Part shown: positions 51,039-59,960 of the stretch, one piece after another
How the letters are laid out: each line of letters opens with the position of its first letter
Position numbering within the stretch: position 1 is the first letter of the stretch
Origin: UM-FILTER-47-13 sp964445195
GTDB taxonomy: Bacteria > Pseudomonadota > Alphaproteobacteria > Micavibrionales > Micavibrionaceae
Length of the DNA: 64,000 nucleotides
Direction of reading: 5' to 3'
Assembly: GCA_964445195.1 (NCBI GenBank)
Contig: CAYUKA010000006.1
Coordinates: 1 to 64,000, forward strand
Made by a program: the position numbers and the translations under genes
The notes under the pieces: model-generated
What the model saw: the letters and a program-made list of their open reading frames with translations, nothing else
Database searches by the model: none
Told to the model about the DNA's origin: nothing

Positions 51039-51776
51039 TCAGATCATCGCCATACCGCCATTAATATGCAATGTTTGGCCGGTCATATAGGCGCTTTCAT
51101 CAGCGGCCAGATAGACAGCGGCCGCCGCGATATCGGTCGCCGCGCCCATCCGGCCCATCGGAATGGTCGCGTTGATTTTGTCTTTCTGGTCGTCAGTCAA
51201 GGCTTCTGTCATCGCCGTGGCGATAAAGCCCGGCGCGATACAATTCACGGTGATGCCGCGGCTGGCAACCTCCGCCGCCATCGCCTTGGTCCAGCCGGCC
51301 ATACCGGCCTTGGACGCACAGTAATTGGCCTGGCCCGGATTGCCGGTCGTCCCGACAACTGAAGAAATGTTGATGATCCGCCCGAAACGGTTTTTCATCA
51401 TGCCGCGCTGGACGGCACGGGCGAGACGAAACGGCGCGGTTAAATTGACATCAATCACCTGCTGCCACTCCTCGTCCTTCATGCGCATCGAGAGATTATC
51501 ACGCGTCAGGCCGGCATTATTGACCAGGATATCGATTTGCCCCAGCGCGTCTGTCGCCGCGGCCACCAGCGCATCCACGCCTGCGGCTGACGACAGATCG
51601 GCAGGCAGGATATGCGCGCGGTCGCCCAGCTCTTCGGCCAGCATTTTCAACTTGTCCTCATTACGGCCCGACAGGCCGACCACCGCGCCCTGCCGGTGCA
51701 GGGCGTAAGCAATCGCGCCGCCGATCCCGCCGGTCGCACCCGTCACCAGCGCGGCTTTTCCCGTTAAGTCAAACAT
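51039..51776 (-). CDS. fabG: 3-oxoacyl-ACP reductase
   Basis: NADPH-dependent reductase of fatty-acid elongation, short-chain dehydrogenase family. TGATGGIGGAIAYAL for the cofactor, NNAGLTRDNLSMRM, INISSVVG with the catalytic Ser, and YCASKAGMAG with Tyr-x3-Lys. The C-terminus has TGQTLHINGGMAM. 245 residues. It lies downstream of fabD and the acetyltransferase gene on the same strand. Confidence 0.96.
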   Translation of the reverse strand: MFDLTGKAALVTGATGGIGGAIAYALHRQGAVVGLSGRNEDKLKMLAEELGDRAHILPADLSSAAGVDALVAAATDALGQIDILVNNAGLTRDNLSMRMKDEEWQQVIDVNLTAPFRLARAVQRGMMKNRFGRIINISSVVGTTGNPGQANYCASKAGMAGWTKAMAAEVASRGITVNCIAPGFIATAMTEALTDDQKDKINATIPMGRMGAATDIAAAAVYLAADESAYMTGQTLHINGGMAMI

Positions 51777-51800
51777 ACGCTCATCTCCTTATTTTATGTT

Positions 51801-51830
51801 CCAGAATCAGCCAGAATCAGCCAGAATCAG
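51801..51830 (-). repeat. Three perfect 10-bp tandem repeats at the GNAT gene end
   Basis: ccagaatcag is repeated three times without interruption across the last codons and stop of the acetyltransferase gene. A change in copy number would shift the frame and alter its C-terminus (currently ...LILADSG). Confidence 0.9.
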
Positions 51831-52277
51831 TTTGTACCTGATCCACTCATGGCCTTCAACATAACGGCTGTAGAGTTTTTGGGCGGGCCGATTATCCTGT
51901 TCCGTTATCCATGTCAAACGGAACATGTTCTTCTCACGGCATTCCGCAATGACGGCATCGACCAGCCTGCCGCCGCCGCCCCGGCCTCTGTGTTCCTCAC
52001 TGACATAAAGATCGGACAGGTAGCATTCAGGCCGTACCGATTTTGTACAGAAATGATAGATATATTGCGCAAACCCGACCGCACCGGCCACACCGTCCGC
52101 GCGCAGGGCATAGGCATAAAGCCGGCCGTCGGCGGCAATGAACGCATTCCAGTTGGACTCAACCATCACACCTTTTACTTCTGCGCGGGCGCGGTGACCT
52201 TCATAGGCCCGCCACATCCGTTCGTAGCTGTTCCTGTCCTCAGGATCATCAGATTGGAAACGGTTCACCGTAAACAT
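51807..52277 (-). CDS. GNAT-family N-acetyltransferase
   Basis: 156 residues. The acetyl-CoA motif is LSDLYVSEEHRGRGGGGRLVDAVIAECREKN, a variant of the Q/RxxGxG/A loop with extra glycine. The C-terminal RLTWITEQDNRPAQKLYSRY gives the usual NxxAxxLY. Substrate unknown. It sits between fabD and fabG on the same strand. The tandem repeats at its 3' end overlap the stop codon. Confidence 0.9.
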   Translation of the reverse strand: MFTVNRFQSDDPEDRNSYERMWRAYEGHRARAEVKGVMVESNWNAFIAADGRLYAYALRADGVAGAVGFAQYIYHFCTKSVRPECYLSDLYVSEEHRGRGGGGRLVDAVIAECREKNMFRLTWITEQDNRPAQKLYSRYVEGHEWIRYKLILADSG

Positions 52278-52305
52278 GACTTGCCTGTCCCCCGGCCGCA
52301 GCCCT

Positions 52306-53259
52306 CTATGATAAGGCCTGAATCAGTTCTTCAATATCCTGCGGCGTACCGGCAGACCGCACGGCAATATCGCGGTCGATCCGCCGCACCAGCCCGGACA
52401 GCACTTTGCCCGCCCCCAGTTCGGCCATCTCGGTCACGCCGTGGTCTTTCATCCACAGCACCGATTCGCGCCAGCGCACCACGCCGGTAATCTGGTCAAC
52501 CAGCAGCCGGCGAATCACACCGGGATCATCCTCGGCCTGTGCCGTCACATTGCAGACGACCGGCACCTGCGGCGGCCTTATATCCGTATCAGCCAGCGCG
52601 TTGGCCATCTCCTGCGCCGCCGGCGCCATCAGCGTGCAGTGGAACGGCGCGCTGACCGGCAGCGTCAACGCCTTTTTCGCGCCGCGTTCTGTCGCCAGCG
52701 CCACCGCGGCCTCGACCGCGCCTTTATGGCCGGAGACAACGACCTGGCCCGGTGAGTTATCGTTCGCCGCCTGGCAGACCTCATCATCCACACCACCGGC
52801 AGCCTGTTCGGCAATCGCCCGGACATCCTCGAATTCAAGGCCGAGAATCGCCGCCATCGCCCCGACGCCGACCGGCACAGCAGCCTGCATAGCCTGTCCG
52901 CGCTTTTTCAGCAGCCGCGCCGTATCGGCCAGTTCCAGTGCCCCCGAAGCAGCCAGCGCCGCATATTCGCCCAGCGAGTGACCGGCGACATAAGCACAGT
53001 TTTTATCCGGCGCGATACCGCCCTGCTGTTTCAGCACCGCGACCACGGCCAGCGACACCGCCATCAACGCCGGCTGGGTATTTTCGGTCAGGTTCAGTTC
53101 GCTCTCCGGCCCGTCGAACATCAGTTGCGAGAGCTTTTGCGAAAGCGAATCATCCACTTCCTCGAACACATGCCGCGCTTCGCTGTAGGTATCGGCAAGA
53201 TCCTTTCCCATACCGGGGTATTGCGATCCCTGTCCCGGAAACAAAAAGGCCCGCGTCAT
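52306..53259 (-). CDS. fabD: Malonyl-CoA:ACP transacylase
   Basis: Loads malonyl groups onto ACP. FPGQGSQYPGMGKDL, the nucleophile Ser in AGHSLGEYAALAA, and the His region PVSAPFHCTLMAPA are all present. 317 residues. First gene of the minus-strand fab cluster, divergent from a small hypothetical gene across 257 bp. Confidence 0.96.
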   Translation of the reverse strand: MTRAFLFPGQGSQYPGMGKDLADTYSEARHVFEEVDDSLSQKLSQLMFDGPESELNLTENTQPALMAVSLAVVAVLKQQGGIAPDKNCAYVAGHSLGEYAALAASGALELADTARLLKKRGQAMQAAVPVGVGAMAAILGLEFEDVRAIAEQAAGGVDDEVCQAANDNSPGQVVVSGHKGAVEAAVALATERGAKKALTLPVSAPFHCTLMAPAAQEMANALADTDIRPPQVPVVCNVTAQAEDDPGVIRRLLVDQITGVVRWRESVLWMKDHGVTEMAELGAGKVLSGLVRRIDRDIAVRSAGTPQDIEELIQALS

Positions 53260-53297
53260 GATTTTATCCTCGTTTGTTACGGTTTAAAGCCTGTCCG

Positions 53298-53326
53298 ATT
53301 CATCACCGCATCGGCAGTAATGTCAA
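53298..53326 (-). promoter_or_regulatory. Candidate fabD promoter
   Basis: On the minus strand TTGACA, a 17-bp spacer and ATGAAT end 39 bp before the fabD start codon. The -35 is perfect, the -10 weak. The remaining part of the 257-bp gap also holds TATAAT at 53402-53407 for the divergent small gene; nothing else is seen there. Confidence 0.45.
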
Positions 53327-53516
53327 GCGCTCACAATAAAATTCGGCCGCAGCCCCTGGACTTTTTGTGATTCCATAATTTTTGTGTTAGTATAGGCAAA
53401 TTATAATACTGTCCGACAATTTTGGCTTGGCGTTGCGCGCTCTGTATTGCTATGGCGCTATATAAAAATTGTTATCTGAGACAAAAGAAACAAAGAAAAA
53501 CAAGGGAGAGTCATTC

Positions 53517-53828
53517 ATGAATTGTTCGATTATCAATCGTCGCATCCAGATGCTGCTGCAGGAAACAGAAACCACTTTCAACCTGATGGTCGAAGCGGGC
53601 GGTCATCCCAACATGGATTACGCCGGCTATACTGCCCAGACCCGGATTCACTGTTTCCGCACCGCGCTGCAGCGCCCTGAACTCTCGCGCATGGAGTTGG
53701 CGGCGATCCTGCGCCGCGCACTCGGCAAACAGCGCTCCGCCAAATCCCAGAAAACCTACTGGTCGGCCTTCATGGCAAATTACTTAAGCCTTAGCGCCAA
53801 CAATAACAATAACGATATTTACGAATAA
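53517..53828 (+). CDS. Small hypothetical protein
   Basis: 103 residues from ATG 53517, with aagggagag upstream; in-frame codons to 53469 precede that ribosome site. No family recognised. Mostly helical and basic (MNCSIINRRIQMLLQETETTF, RMELAAILRRALGKQRSAKSQKTYW), with a Ser/Asn-rich tail with five Asn. Soluble. Sits between fabD (divergent) and rpsF. Could be a small DNA- or RNA-binding protein, but only charge supports this. Confidence 0.7.
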   Translation: MNCSIINRRIQMLLQETETTFNLMVEAGGHPNMDYAGYTAQTRIHCFRTALQRPELSRMELAAILRRALGKQRSAKSQKTYWSAFMANYLSLSANNNNNDIYE

Positions 53829-53833
53829 TTTTC

Positions 53834-53861
53834 TTGCCTTAGCGCTTTAAATCCGTATAAA
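53834..53861 (+). promoter_or_regulatory. Candidate rpsF operon promoter
   Basis: TTGCCT (53834-53839), a 16-bp spacer and TATAAA (53856-53861). Transcription would start near 53868, leaving a leader of about 108 bases before rpsF, long enough for ribosomal-protein autoregulation. Confidence 0.5.
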
Positions 53862-53975
53862 TACCGCACTTAACGTAAACCTCGCTGGTATCTTTTGAAT
53901 ATCAGCTTTGTTTTCGCTGGCCTGTTGCTTTGTGACGCGGGCCGGTCAGGAAGGCAAAACCGAGAGGAGATAGAT

Positions 53976-54326
53976 ATGCCTTATTACGAAACCGTGTTCA
54001 TCGCACGGCAGGAACTGTCGAACACACAGGTCAAGGACCTGGTCGAGACCTACAGCAAAATCATCAAGGATGGTGGCGGCAAAATCCACAAGGTCGAGGA
54101 ATGGGGCCTGCGGACGCTGGCTTACCGCATCAACAAAAACCGTAAAGGCCATTACGTGCTGATCGAAAGCGACACGCCGGCGGCGGCGCTGCTGGAGATG
54201 GAACGCCAGATGCGCCTGTCGGACGACATCCTGCGCTATATGAGCATCAAGCTCGAAACCCTGTCCGAGAGGCCGTCGCCGATGATGGATTCCCGTGACG
54301 ATAAAGACGAGAAGGAGGCCGCATAA
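53976..54326 (+). CDS. rpsF: 30S ribosomal protein S6
   Basis: 116 residues. MPYYETVFIARQELS, then KVEEWGLRTLAYRINKNRKGHYVLIES and DDILRYMSIKLE, the S6 fold. I chose ATG 53976 because gagaggaga lies just upstream and the family begins there; the frame is open back to 53895. Binds S18 in the 30S platform. Its stop overlaps the rpsR ATG by one base. Confidence 0.97.
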   Translation: MPYYETVFIARQELSNTQVKDLVETYSKIIKDGGGKIHKVEEWGLRTLAYRINKNRKGHYVLIESDTPAAALLEMERQMRLSDDILRYMSIKLETLSERPSPMMDSRDDKDEKEAA

Positions 54327-54595
54327 TGAGCGCCGCAGATACCCCCACGGTTAAACGCCCGTTTTTCAAGCGTAAGAAAACCTGCCCGTTCACCGGCCCG
54401 AACGCGCCGACGATCGACTGGAAAGACACGCGGCTGCTCGGCCGCTATGTCTCGGAACGTGGCAAAATGGTGCCGAGCCGGATCACCGCCGTATCGGCCA
54501 AAAAACAACGCGAGCTGTCGCAGGCCATCAAGCGCGCCCGTTACATGGCGCTGATGCCTTATGTGCGTCAGGACACGTCGGATTATTCACGCTAG
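54326..54595 (+). CDS. rpsR: 30S ribosomal protein S18
   Basis: 89 residues. The typical S18 core KRKKTCPFTG.., DWKDTRLLGRYVSERGKMVPSRITAVSAKKQRELSQAIKRARYMALMPYV. Partner of S6 on 16S rRNA helices. Overlaps rpsF by one base and precedes rplI by 15 bp. Confidence 0.98.
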   Translation: MSAADTPTVKRPFFKRKKTCPFTGPNAPTIDWKDTRLLGRYVSERGKMVPSRITAVSAKKQRELSQAIKRARYMALMPYVRQDTSDYSR

Positions 54596-54610
54596 GAAGG
54601 ATAACGTATC

Positions 54611-55420
54611 ATGTCTATGCAGGTTATATTGCTGGAGCGCGTTGACAATCTGGGCGAGCTGGGCGAAGTCGTCAGCGTCAAGCCTGGCTATGCGCGCAAC
54701 TTCCTGATTCCGCAAAGCAAAGCGCTGCGCGCGACACAGGATAATATCGCTTATTTCGAAACACAGAAAAAAGAGATCGAGAAACAGAACGAGGCCCGCC
54801 GCAAGGATGCCGAAAAAGACGCGAAGAAAATCGAAGGCGCGGTCATGGCCGTTATTCGTCACGCGTCCGAATCAGGCCAGCTTTACGGCTCGGTCACCGC
54901 CCGCGATATCGCTGAAGTGGTTGCCGAAACCAGCGGCCTGAAAATCGCCCGCTCGATGGTCACGATTCACGATGCGTTCAAAACGATCGGCCTGTTCCCG
55001 GTCACGGTCGCGCTTCACCCCGAAGTGAAGGTCGAGGTTACCGTCAATATCGCCCGCAGCGAGGACGAAGCCAAGATCCAGCAGAAGACCGGCAAGGCCC
55101 TGATCGCCGACGATGATGACGATTCGGATACCGCCAAGGCCGAAGCCGAAGCCAAGCTGGAAGAGGCCGCAGACACCGCCAAGGAAGACCTTCTGGAGGA
55201 AAGCGCGCTTGAGGCTGAAAAACTGAAAGCCGAGGAAGACGCGAAAAAAGCCGCCGAGGAAGAAGCCAGGGCCGCTGAAAAGGCAGAGAAGGAAGCGGAA
55301 AAAGCCGCGGCAGCGGCCGAAGCGGAAGCCGAGAGTGCTGACGAAGCCGGTGAAGCCACAGACACAGATACGGAAGCGCAAGCGAACGGCGACGCCGAAG
55401 ACGGCGAAAAAACCGCCTGA
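54611..55420 (+). CDS. rplI: 50S ribosomal protein L9 with long acidic extension
   Basis: The first about 150 residues are ordinary L9: VILLERVDNLGELGEVVSVKPGYARNFLIP, the linking helix, then GQLYGSVTARDIAEVV and TVALHPEVKVEVTVNIA. Residues about 165-269 are an unusual tail of Ala, Glu, Lys and Asp with coiled-coil character. Standard L9 is about 150 residues and alphaproteobacterial ones about 190-200. aggataacgt precedes the ATG. Closes the rpsF-rpsR-rplI operon before a terminator. Confidence 0.96.
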   Translation: MSMQVILLERVDNLGELGEVVSVKPGYARNFLIPQSKALRATQDNIAYFETQKKEIEKQNEARRKDAEKDAKKIEGAVMAVIRHASESGQLYGSVTARDIAEVVAETSGLKIARSMVTIHDAFKTIGLFPVTVALHPEVKVEVTVNIARSEDEAKIQQKTGKALIADDDDDSDTAKAEAEAKLEEAADTAKEDLLEESALEAEKLKAEEDAKKAAEEEARAAEKAEKEAEKAAAAAEAEAESADEAGEATDTDTEAQANGDAEDGEKTA

Positions 55421-55451
55421 ACGCTGGCGCAGGCTTTCATCGGGACAAATC

Positions 55452-55480
55452 AAGGCGGCCTGTAACGGGCCGCCTTTTTT
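55452..55480 (+). terminator. Intrinsic terminator after rplI
   Basis: aaggcggcc and ggccgcctt (9 bp) around a 7-base loop, followed by tttttt. About 31 bp after the rplI stop. Confidence 0.92.
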
Positions 55481-55566
55481 ACACCACCGCGCTCTATCCC
55501 CGCTATTCACAGCCCCGGCCGCGATTGCCGCTTTTCTCGGCCCCGGCCGCGCGCTAGGCTGCGGTC

Positions 55567-57051
55567 ATGGTTACCGATACGCAAATACGGCCTGACACGG
55601 CAGGCGCCGAACAAAACGCCGGCGAGGGCGGCACCTACCGCATGATGCCGCACAATCTGGAAGCCGAGCAGGGCCTGCTCGGCGCGCTGCTGGTTGATAA
55701 CCGCGCCTATGAGCGGGTCGGTGATTTCCTGCGGCCCGAGCACTTCTTCGCCGCCGCCCACAGCCGTATTTACGAGGCGGTCGTCACCCTGACCGAGCGG
55801 GGGCAGAGCGCCTCGCCGGTGACACTGAAAAGCTATTTTGAAAAAGACGAGGACCTCGCCCATGTCGGCGGCGCCGAATATCTAGCCGATCTGGCCGCCA
55901 ATGTCGTCAGCGTGATCAATACGGCCGATTACGGCCGGACGATTTATGATCTGCATTTGCGCCGCGAGCTGATCGCGCTTGGCGAGGGCATCGTCAACGA
56001 ATCATTCTCGCATACGCTTGATAAAGACGCGAACGCGACGATCGAAAACGCCGAAGCCCGGCTCTTCAAGCTCGCCGAAACCGGCGAAATTCGCGGCGGC
56101 TTTACGACGCTGCGCGATTCGGTGCTGACCGCGATCGAGATTGCCGAGGTCGCCTATAAAACCGAGGGCCATGTCACCGGCGTCAGCACGGGCCTGCGCG
56201 ATCTTGATAAAAAGCTCGGCGGCCTGCACCCGTCCGACCTGCTGATCCTGGCGGCCCGGCCGTCAATGGGCAAGACTTCGCTGGCCGTCAACATCGCCTT
56301 TAACGCCGCGAAGCTCTATGCCGAAAGCGGCGGCAAGGAAGGCGGCATTGTCGGGTTCTTCTCGCTTGAAATGTCCTCCGACCAGCTGGCGACCCGGATT
56401 CTTGCCGACCAGTCCGGCATTTCCGGCGATGCGATTCGTAAAGGCAATATCCAGGAAAACGACTTCCGGCGCTTCGTCGAGGCCAGCCAGAAGCTGGCGC
56501 AGGTTCCGCTTTACATCGACGATACCCCGGCCCTGTCGATTGCCGCCGTGCGCACCCGCGCCCGCCGCCTGAAGCGCCAGCACGGGCTGAGCCTGCTGGT
56601 CGTTGACTATCTGCAGCTCCTGCACGGCAGCGGCTCGCGTCAGGGCGCTGAAAACCGGGTCATCGAGATATCCGAGATTACCCGCGGCCTGAAAGCCATC
56701 GCCAAGGAGCTGAACATCCCGGTTATCGCGCTCTCGCAGCTCTCGCGGGCGGTCGAACAGCGCGAGGATAAACGCCCGCAACTTTCCGACCTGCGGGAGT
56801 CAGGCTCGATTGAACAGGATTCGGATGTCGTGATGTTTATTTACCGCGAGGAATATTATCTCGCCCGGACCGAACCGGACATGGACGATGCCGAGAAATA
56901 CGCGAAATGGCAGGAAAAGCTGGAGCGCGCGCATAACGTTGCCGAGATTATCGTCGCCAAGCAGCGGCACGGCCCGATCGGCACCGAGAAACTGTTCTTC
57001 GACCCGAACCTGACCCGCTTCAGCGATCTGGATATCCATCATGGCGGCTGA
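55567..57051 (+). CDS. dnaB: Replicative DNA helicase DnaB
   Basis: 494 residues. The N-terminal domain (NLEAEQGLLGALLVDN) is followed by the RecA-type ATPase: Walker A ARPSMGKTSLAVNIA, SLEMSSDQLATRIL, Walker B LLVVDYLQLL, and the arginine-finger region LRESGSIEQDSDVVMF. Hexameric 5'-3' helicase at the fork. The gene order after rplI is that of many alphaproteobacteria. No intein. Confidence 0.97.
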   Translation: MVTDTQIRPDTAGAEQNAGEGGTYRMMPHNLEAEQGLLGALLVDNRAYERVGDFLRPEHFFAAAHSRIYEAVVTLTERGQSASPVTLKSYFEKDEDLAHVGGAEYLADLAANVVSVINTADYGRTIYDLHLRRELIALGEGIVNESFSHTLDKDANATIENAEARLFKLAETGEIRGGFTTLRDSVLTAIEIAEVAYKTEGHVTGVSTGLRDLDKKLGGLHPSDLLILAARPSMGKTSLAVNIAFNAAKLYAESGGKEGGIVGFFSLEMSSDQLATRILADQSGISGDAIRKGNIQENDFRRFVEASQKLAQVPLYIDDTPALSIAAVRTRARRLKRQHGLSLLVVDYLQLLHGSGSRQGAENRVIEISEITRGLKAIAKELNIPVIALSQLSRAVEQREDKRPQLSDLRESGSIEQDSDVVMFIYREEYYLARTEPDMDDAEKYAKWQEKLERAHNVAEIIVAKQRHGPIGTEKLFFDPNLTRFSDLDIHHGG

Positions 57052-57074
57052 TACCGCTCCTGCCTTGATTGAGT

Positions 57075-57159
57075 CGTCATTGCGAGGAGGCAACGCCGAC
57101 GAAGCAATCCAGTTGATGAGTCTGGATTGCTTTGCTCCCGTTGGTCGCTCGCAATGACG
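57075..57159. repeat. Intergenic palindromic repeat, copy 2
   Basis: 85 bp between dnaB and alr, starting cgtcattgcgag and ending ctcgcaatgacg, with inner gaagcaatccag and ctggattgc. Same family as 9186-9293, with a shorter loop region. Confidence 0.85.
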
Positions 57160-57179
57160 GCAAAACATAGGAGTCATAC

Positions 57180-58277
57180 ATGACAACAACACAGCCAACC
57201 GCTCCCGCCCTGCTGACCGTCGATCTCGGCGCGCTGGCCGCCAATTACCGGTATTTTTGCGATCTCGCCGCACCGGGCGCGGCCGTCGCCGGAGTCATCA
57301 AGGCTGATGGCTACGGGCTGGGCATGCCCAAAGTGCTGGCGGCGCTGGAAAATCAGGATTGCCCGTTTTATTTCGTCGCCACGCCGGACGAGGCGCTGGC
57401 CGTCCGCGCCCTGACAAAAAAACCGGTCGCCGTACTCGGCGGGCTGTATCACGGCGCTGAAGACAGCTATGTCCATCACCGCCTGGTCCCGGTGCTGAAT
57501 TCTCTGGAAGAGATCGGACGCTGGCAGGAACAGGCGCAGGAGCGCGAGATTCCGCTGCCCGCCATCATCCATATCGACACCGGTATGAACCGGCTCGGCC
57601 TCGGCCCCGATGAGGTCGCGGCCCTGCACGCAGCCCCCGACCGGATGGCCGGTCTTGATGTCCTGTATTTCATGAGCCATTTTGCCTGCGCCGATGAGGC
57701 CGGCCATGACATGACTGCCGCCCAGCACGATTCATTCATCCAGGCAACGGCGCCGTTCCCGCAAATCAAAAAATCGCTGGCCAATTCGTCCGGTGCCTGC
57801 CGTTCGCCGGATTATCATTTCGATCTGCTGCGGCCCGGTATGGCGCTGTACGGCCTGAACCCGGCGCCCGAACAGGACAATCCGATGCAGCCGGTCGTCA
57901 CGCTGCAGACCCGTATCCTGCAGGTCCGCACCGCCGCGAAGGGCAGCACGGCCGGCTATGGCGCGACGTATCGTTTCGAAAAAGAAGCGCAGCTGGCGAC
58001 CGTGGCGCTCGGCTATGCCGACGGCATTTTGCGCAGCCTGAGTAGCAGCGGCGCGGCGCTTTATTATAATGGCACCGCCTGCCCGCTTGTCGGCCGGGTA
58101 TCGATGGATCTGGTGATCGCCGATATCACCGCCCTTGATCCCGTCCCGCCGCCCGGCGCCTTCATGGACGTGATCGGCCCGCAGCAGGATGCCGACATAC
58201 TGGCCGCCGCCGCCGGCACGATCGGCTATGAAATCCTGACCGGCCTCAGCCCGCGTTACCAGCGCCGCTATATCTGA
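57180..58277 (+). CDS. alr: Alanine racemase
   Basis: PLP enzyme interconverting L- and D-alanine for peptidoglycan. The PLP Lys is in VAGVIKADGYGLG (about residue 41), the catalytic Tyr in GYGATYRFEKEA, and GRVSMDLVIADIT and TGLSPRYQRRYI follow the family. 365 residues. Located downstream of dnaB, with a palindromic repeat before it and a hairpin behind. Confidence 0.95.
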   Translation: MTTTQPTAPALLTVDLGALAANYRYFCDLAAPGAAVAGVIKADGYGLGMPKVLAALENQDCPFYFVATPDEALAVRALTKKPVAVLGGLYHGAEDSYVHHRLVPVLNSLEEIGRWQEQAQEREIPLPAIIHIDTGMNRLGLGPDEVAALHAAPDRMAGLDVLYFMSHFACADEAGHDMTAAQHDSFIQATAPFPQIKKSLANSSGACRSPDYHFDLLRPGMALYGLNPAPEQDNPMQPVVTLQTRILQVRTAAKGSTAGYGATYRFEKEAQLATVALGYADGILRSLSSSGAALYYNGTACPLVGRVSMDLVIADITALDPVPPPGAFMDVIGPQQDADILAAAAGTIGYEILTGLSPRYQRRYI

Positions 58278-58291
58278 ACTCTCAAATTTAT

Positions 58292-58353
58292 AACGCGGAG
58301 ACCCGGAGCACCGGAGAATCAAAAAAAACTCCACTACTCCGCATCTCCGCGTT
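58292..58353. terminator. Long hairpin between alr and VanX-like gene
   Basis: aacgcggaga and tctccgcgtt are perfect 10-bp ends, and the inner cggag..ggag / ctcc..ctccg segments are mostly complementary, with an A8 loop. It lies between two convergent genes and could end both transcripts. Confidence 0.65.
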
Positions 58354-58379
58354 TAAAACAACGAAACGCTACGCGCCCA

Positions 58380-59018
58380 TCAAACAACCGTCATCCGCAT
58401 TTCCGGCGGCAGGTTGGCATCTGAAAGCGGCGCGAACCGCTCGCTGACTGCCGCCGGGAAGCGGAAATCCCACCATTCCGACGGCAGCGGTAAAATCTCG
58501 TGCCCCGCCTGCGCCGCCGCCACCAGAAAGGCCGTTTCGAGCCGGGCGCGGTTTTCAAGCACAGGGACCGGCAAATCCCGGTAGTCCCGCGCTGCCGGGT
58601 TCACGGCCGGGTCGGTGGTGAGATAATCAAACGGCGTGCCCATATCCCATGCCGCGCCGTCCGGCCCGGCCACCGTGACATCGACCGCCATGCCGCGCGG
58701 ATGGCCACCCGCCCCCGGCGGCGATAACAAACGCTGCGGCCCTTTGGCCAGCCAGTGCGGGTTGGCTTTCACAATCGCGGTGTCTTGCATCGCCGCCTGC
58801 GCCTCGATTGTCCGCAACCCGTCTTTGAGCACCAGCACGCCGTCCCAGCGCTCATTTATCAAGGCCGCCGCGCTCAGCACAATCCCGGCCAGATCACGGT
58901 GCAGCCACAACCGGGCCGCGGGATGATAAAGCGCGGCCTTGAAAATATTTTCCTTGTGATCGGCGCGGGCATAGACCAGATCAACCCGCAACGACGCGTG
59001 TCCTGCATATTCATCCAT
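58380..59018 (-). CDS. D-Ala-D-Ala dipeptidase-like protein (M15, VanX type)
   Basis: 212 residues from ATG 59018; a GTG at 59108 would abut mlaE with no promoter. The VanX zinc-site motif GGHPRGMAVDVTV supplies His and Asp, followed by GTPFDYLT. The final motif is LPSEWWDFRFP where VanX has EWWHY: the catalytic Glu is kept but the third zinc ligand is Asp instead of His. Role probably in cell-wall peptide turnover next to alr. No signal peptide, like VanX. Activity is unproven because of the ligand change. Confidence 0.82.
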   Translation of the reverse strand: MDEYAGHASLRVDLVYARADHKENIFKAALYHPAARLWLHRDLAGIVLSAAALINERWDGVLVLKDGLRTIEAQAAMQDTAIVKANPHWLAKGPQRLLSPPGAGGHPRGMAVDVTVAGPDGAAWDMGTPFDYLTTDPAVNPAARDYRDLPVPVLENRARLETAFLVAAAQAGHEILPLPSEWWDFRFPAAVSERFAPLSDANLPPEMRMTVV

Positions 59019-59108
59019 AGCCACTAAAGCAGCGCTCTCAATTTGTTTTTGTATCGCAGGCAAAAATCGTCTACCTTTCTGCCGGTATTCATTGATAAAA
59101 CGGATCAC

Positions 59109-59960
59109 ATGACGGCGAAATCACAACAACACGACCCGGATATTGTCGAGGACTGCGTGCAGGGATGCAAGTCGGCGCTTGATTACGTGCTCGATTCCTG
59201 TGAGGCGATTGGCAAGACGATTATGCATCTCTTTCACACGATCGGCGCGCTCAGCGTGTTTATCGCCCGCGCGGTGATGCATGTCTTCCTGCCGCCGGTC
59301 TTCCCGGCCCAGATCGGCCGCCAACTGATCGATATCGGCTATTACTCTCTGCCGGTGGTCGGCATGACGGCGCTGTTCACCGGCATGGTGCTGGCGTTGC
59401 AAAGCTATACCGGCTTTACCCGCTTTAACGCCGAAAGCGCCGTCGCCGCCGTGGTCGTCCTGTCGATCACCCGCGAACTGGCGCCGGTGCTGGCCGGGCT
59501 GATGGTCGCCGGCCGGGTCGGCGCGTCGATGGCGGCGGAGATCGGGACGATGCGTGTGACCGAGCAGATCGACGCGCTGACAACCTTATCGGTCAATCCG
59601 TTCAAATACCTGATCGCACCGCGCCTGATCGCCGGGACGCTGATGCTGCCGGTGCTGGTGCTGATCGGCGACATTGTCGGCGTTTTCGGCGGCTATCTGG
59701 TCAGTATTTACAGCCTCGGCTTCTCGCCGGGCAGCTACCTGTCGCAGACATGGGACATACTGGAGCGCATGGATGTCATCTCCGGCCTCGTCAAGGCGGC
59801 GGTGTTCGGCTTTATCGTCGCGGCGATGGGCTGCTATCACGGCTTCCATTCCAAGCGCGGGGCGCAGGGCGTTGGTGCGGCCACGACCTATGCCGTAGTC
59901 TCGTCCTCGATCCTGATCCTGATCTTTAACTACATCCTGACGCAGATTTTCTTCTCATGA
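59109..59960 (+). CDS. mlaE: Phospholipid ABC transporter permease (MlaE family)
   Basis: Inner-membrane component of the Mla/Tgt lipid transport system. Hydrophobic, with the family stretch GYYSLPVVGMTALFTGMVLALQSYTGF, ELAPVLAGLMVAGRVGASMAAEIGTMRVTEQIDAL, and PRLIAGTLMLPVLVLIGD. 283 residues from ATG 59109, the frame being open back to 59043. Overlaps the ATPase gene by 4 bp. No MlaD/MlaC is in the window. Confidence 0.94.
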   Translation: MTAKSQQHDPDIVEDCVQGCKSALDYVLDSCEAIGKTIMHLFHTIGALSVFIARAVMHVFLPPVFPAQIGRQLIDIGYYSLPVVGMTALFTGMVLALQSYTGFTRFNAESAVAAVVVLSITRELAPVLAGLMVAGRVGASMAAEIGTMRVTEQIDALTTLSVNPFKYLIAPRLIAGTLMLPVLVLIGDIVGVFGGYLVSIYSLGFSPGSYLSQTWDILERMDVISGLVKAAVFGFIVAAMGCYHGFHSKRGAQGVGAATTYAVVSSSILILIFNYILTQIFFS

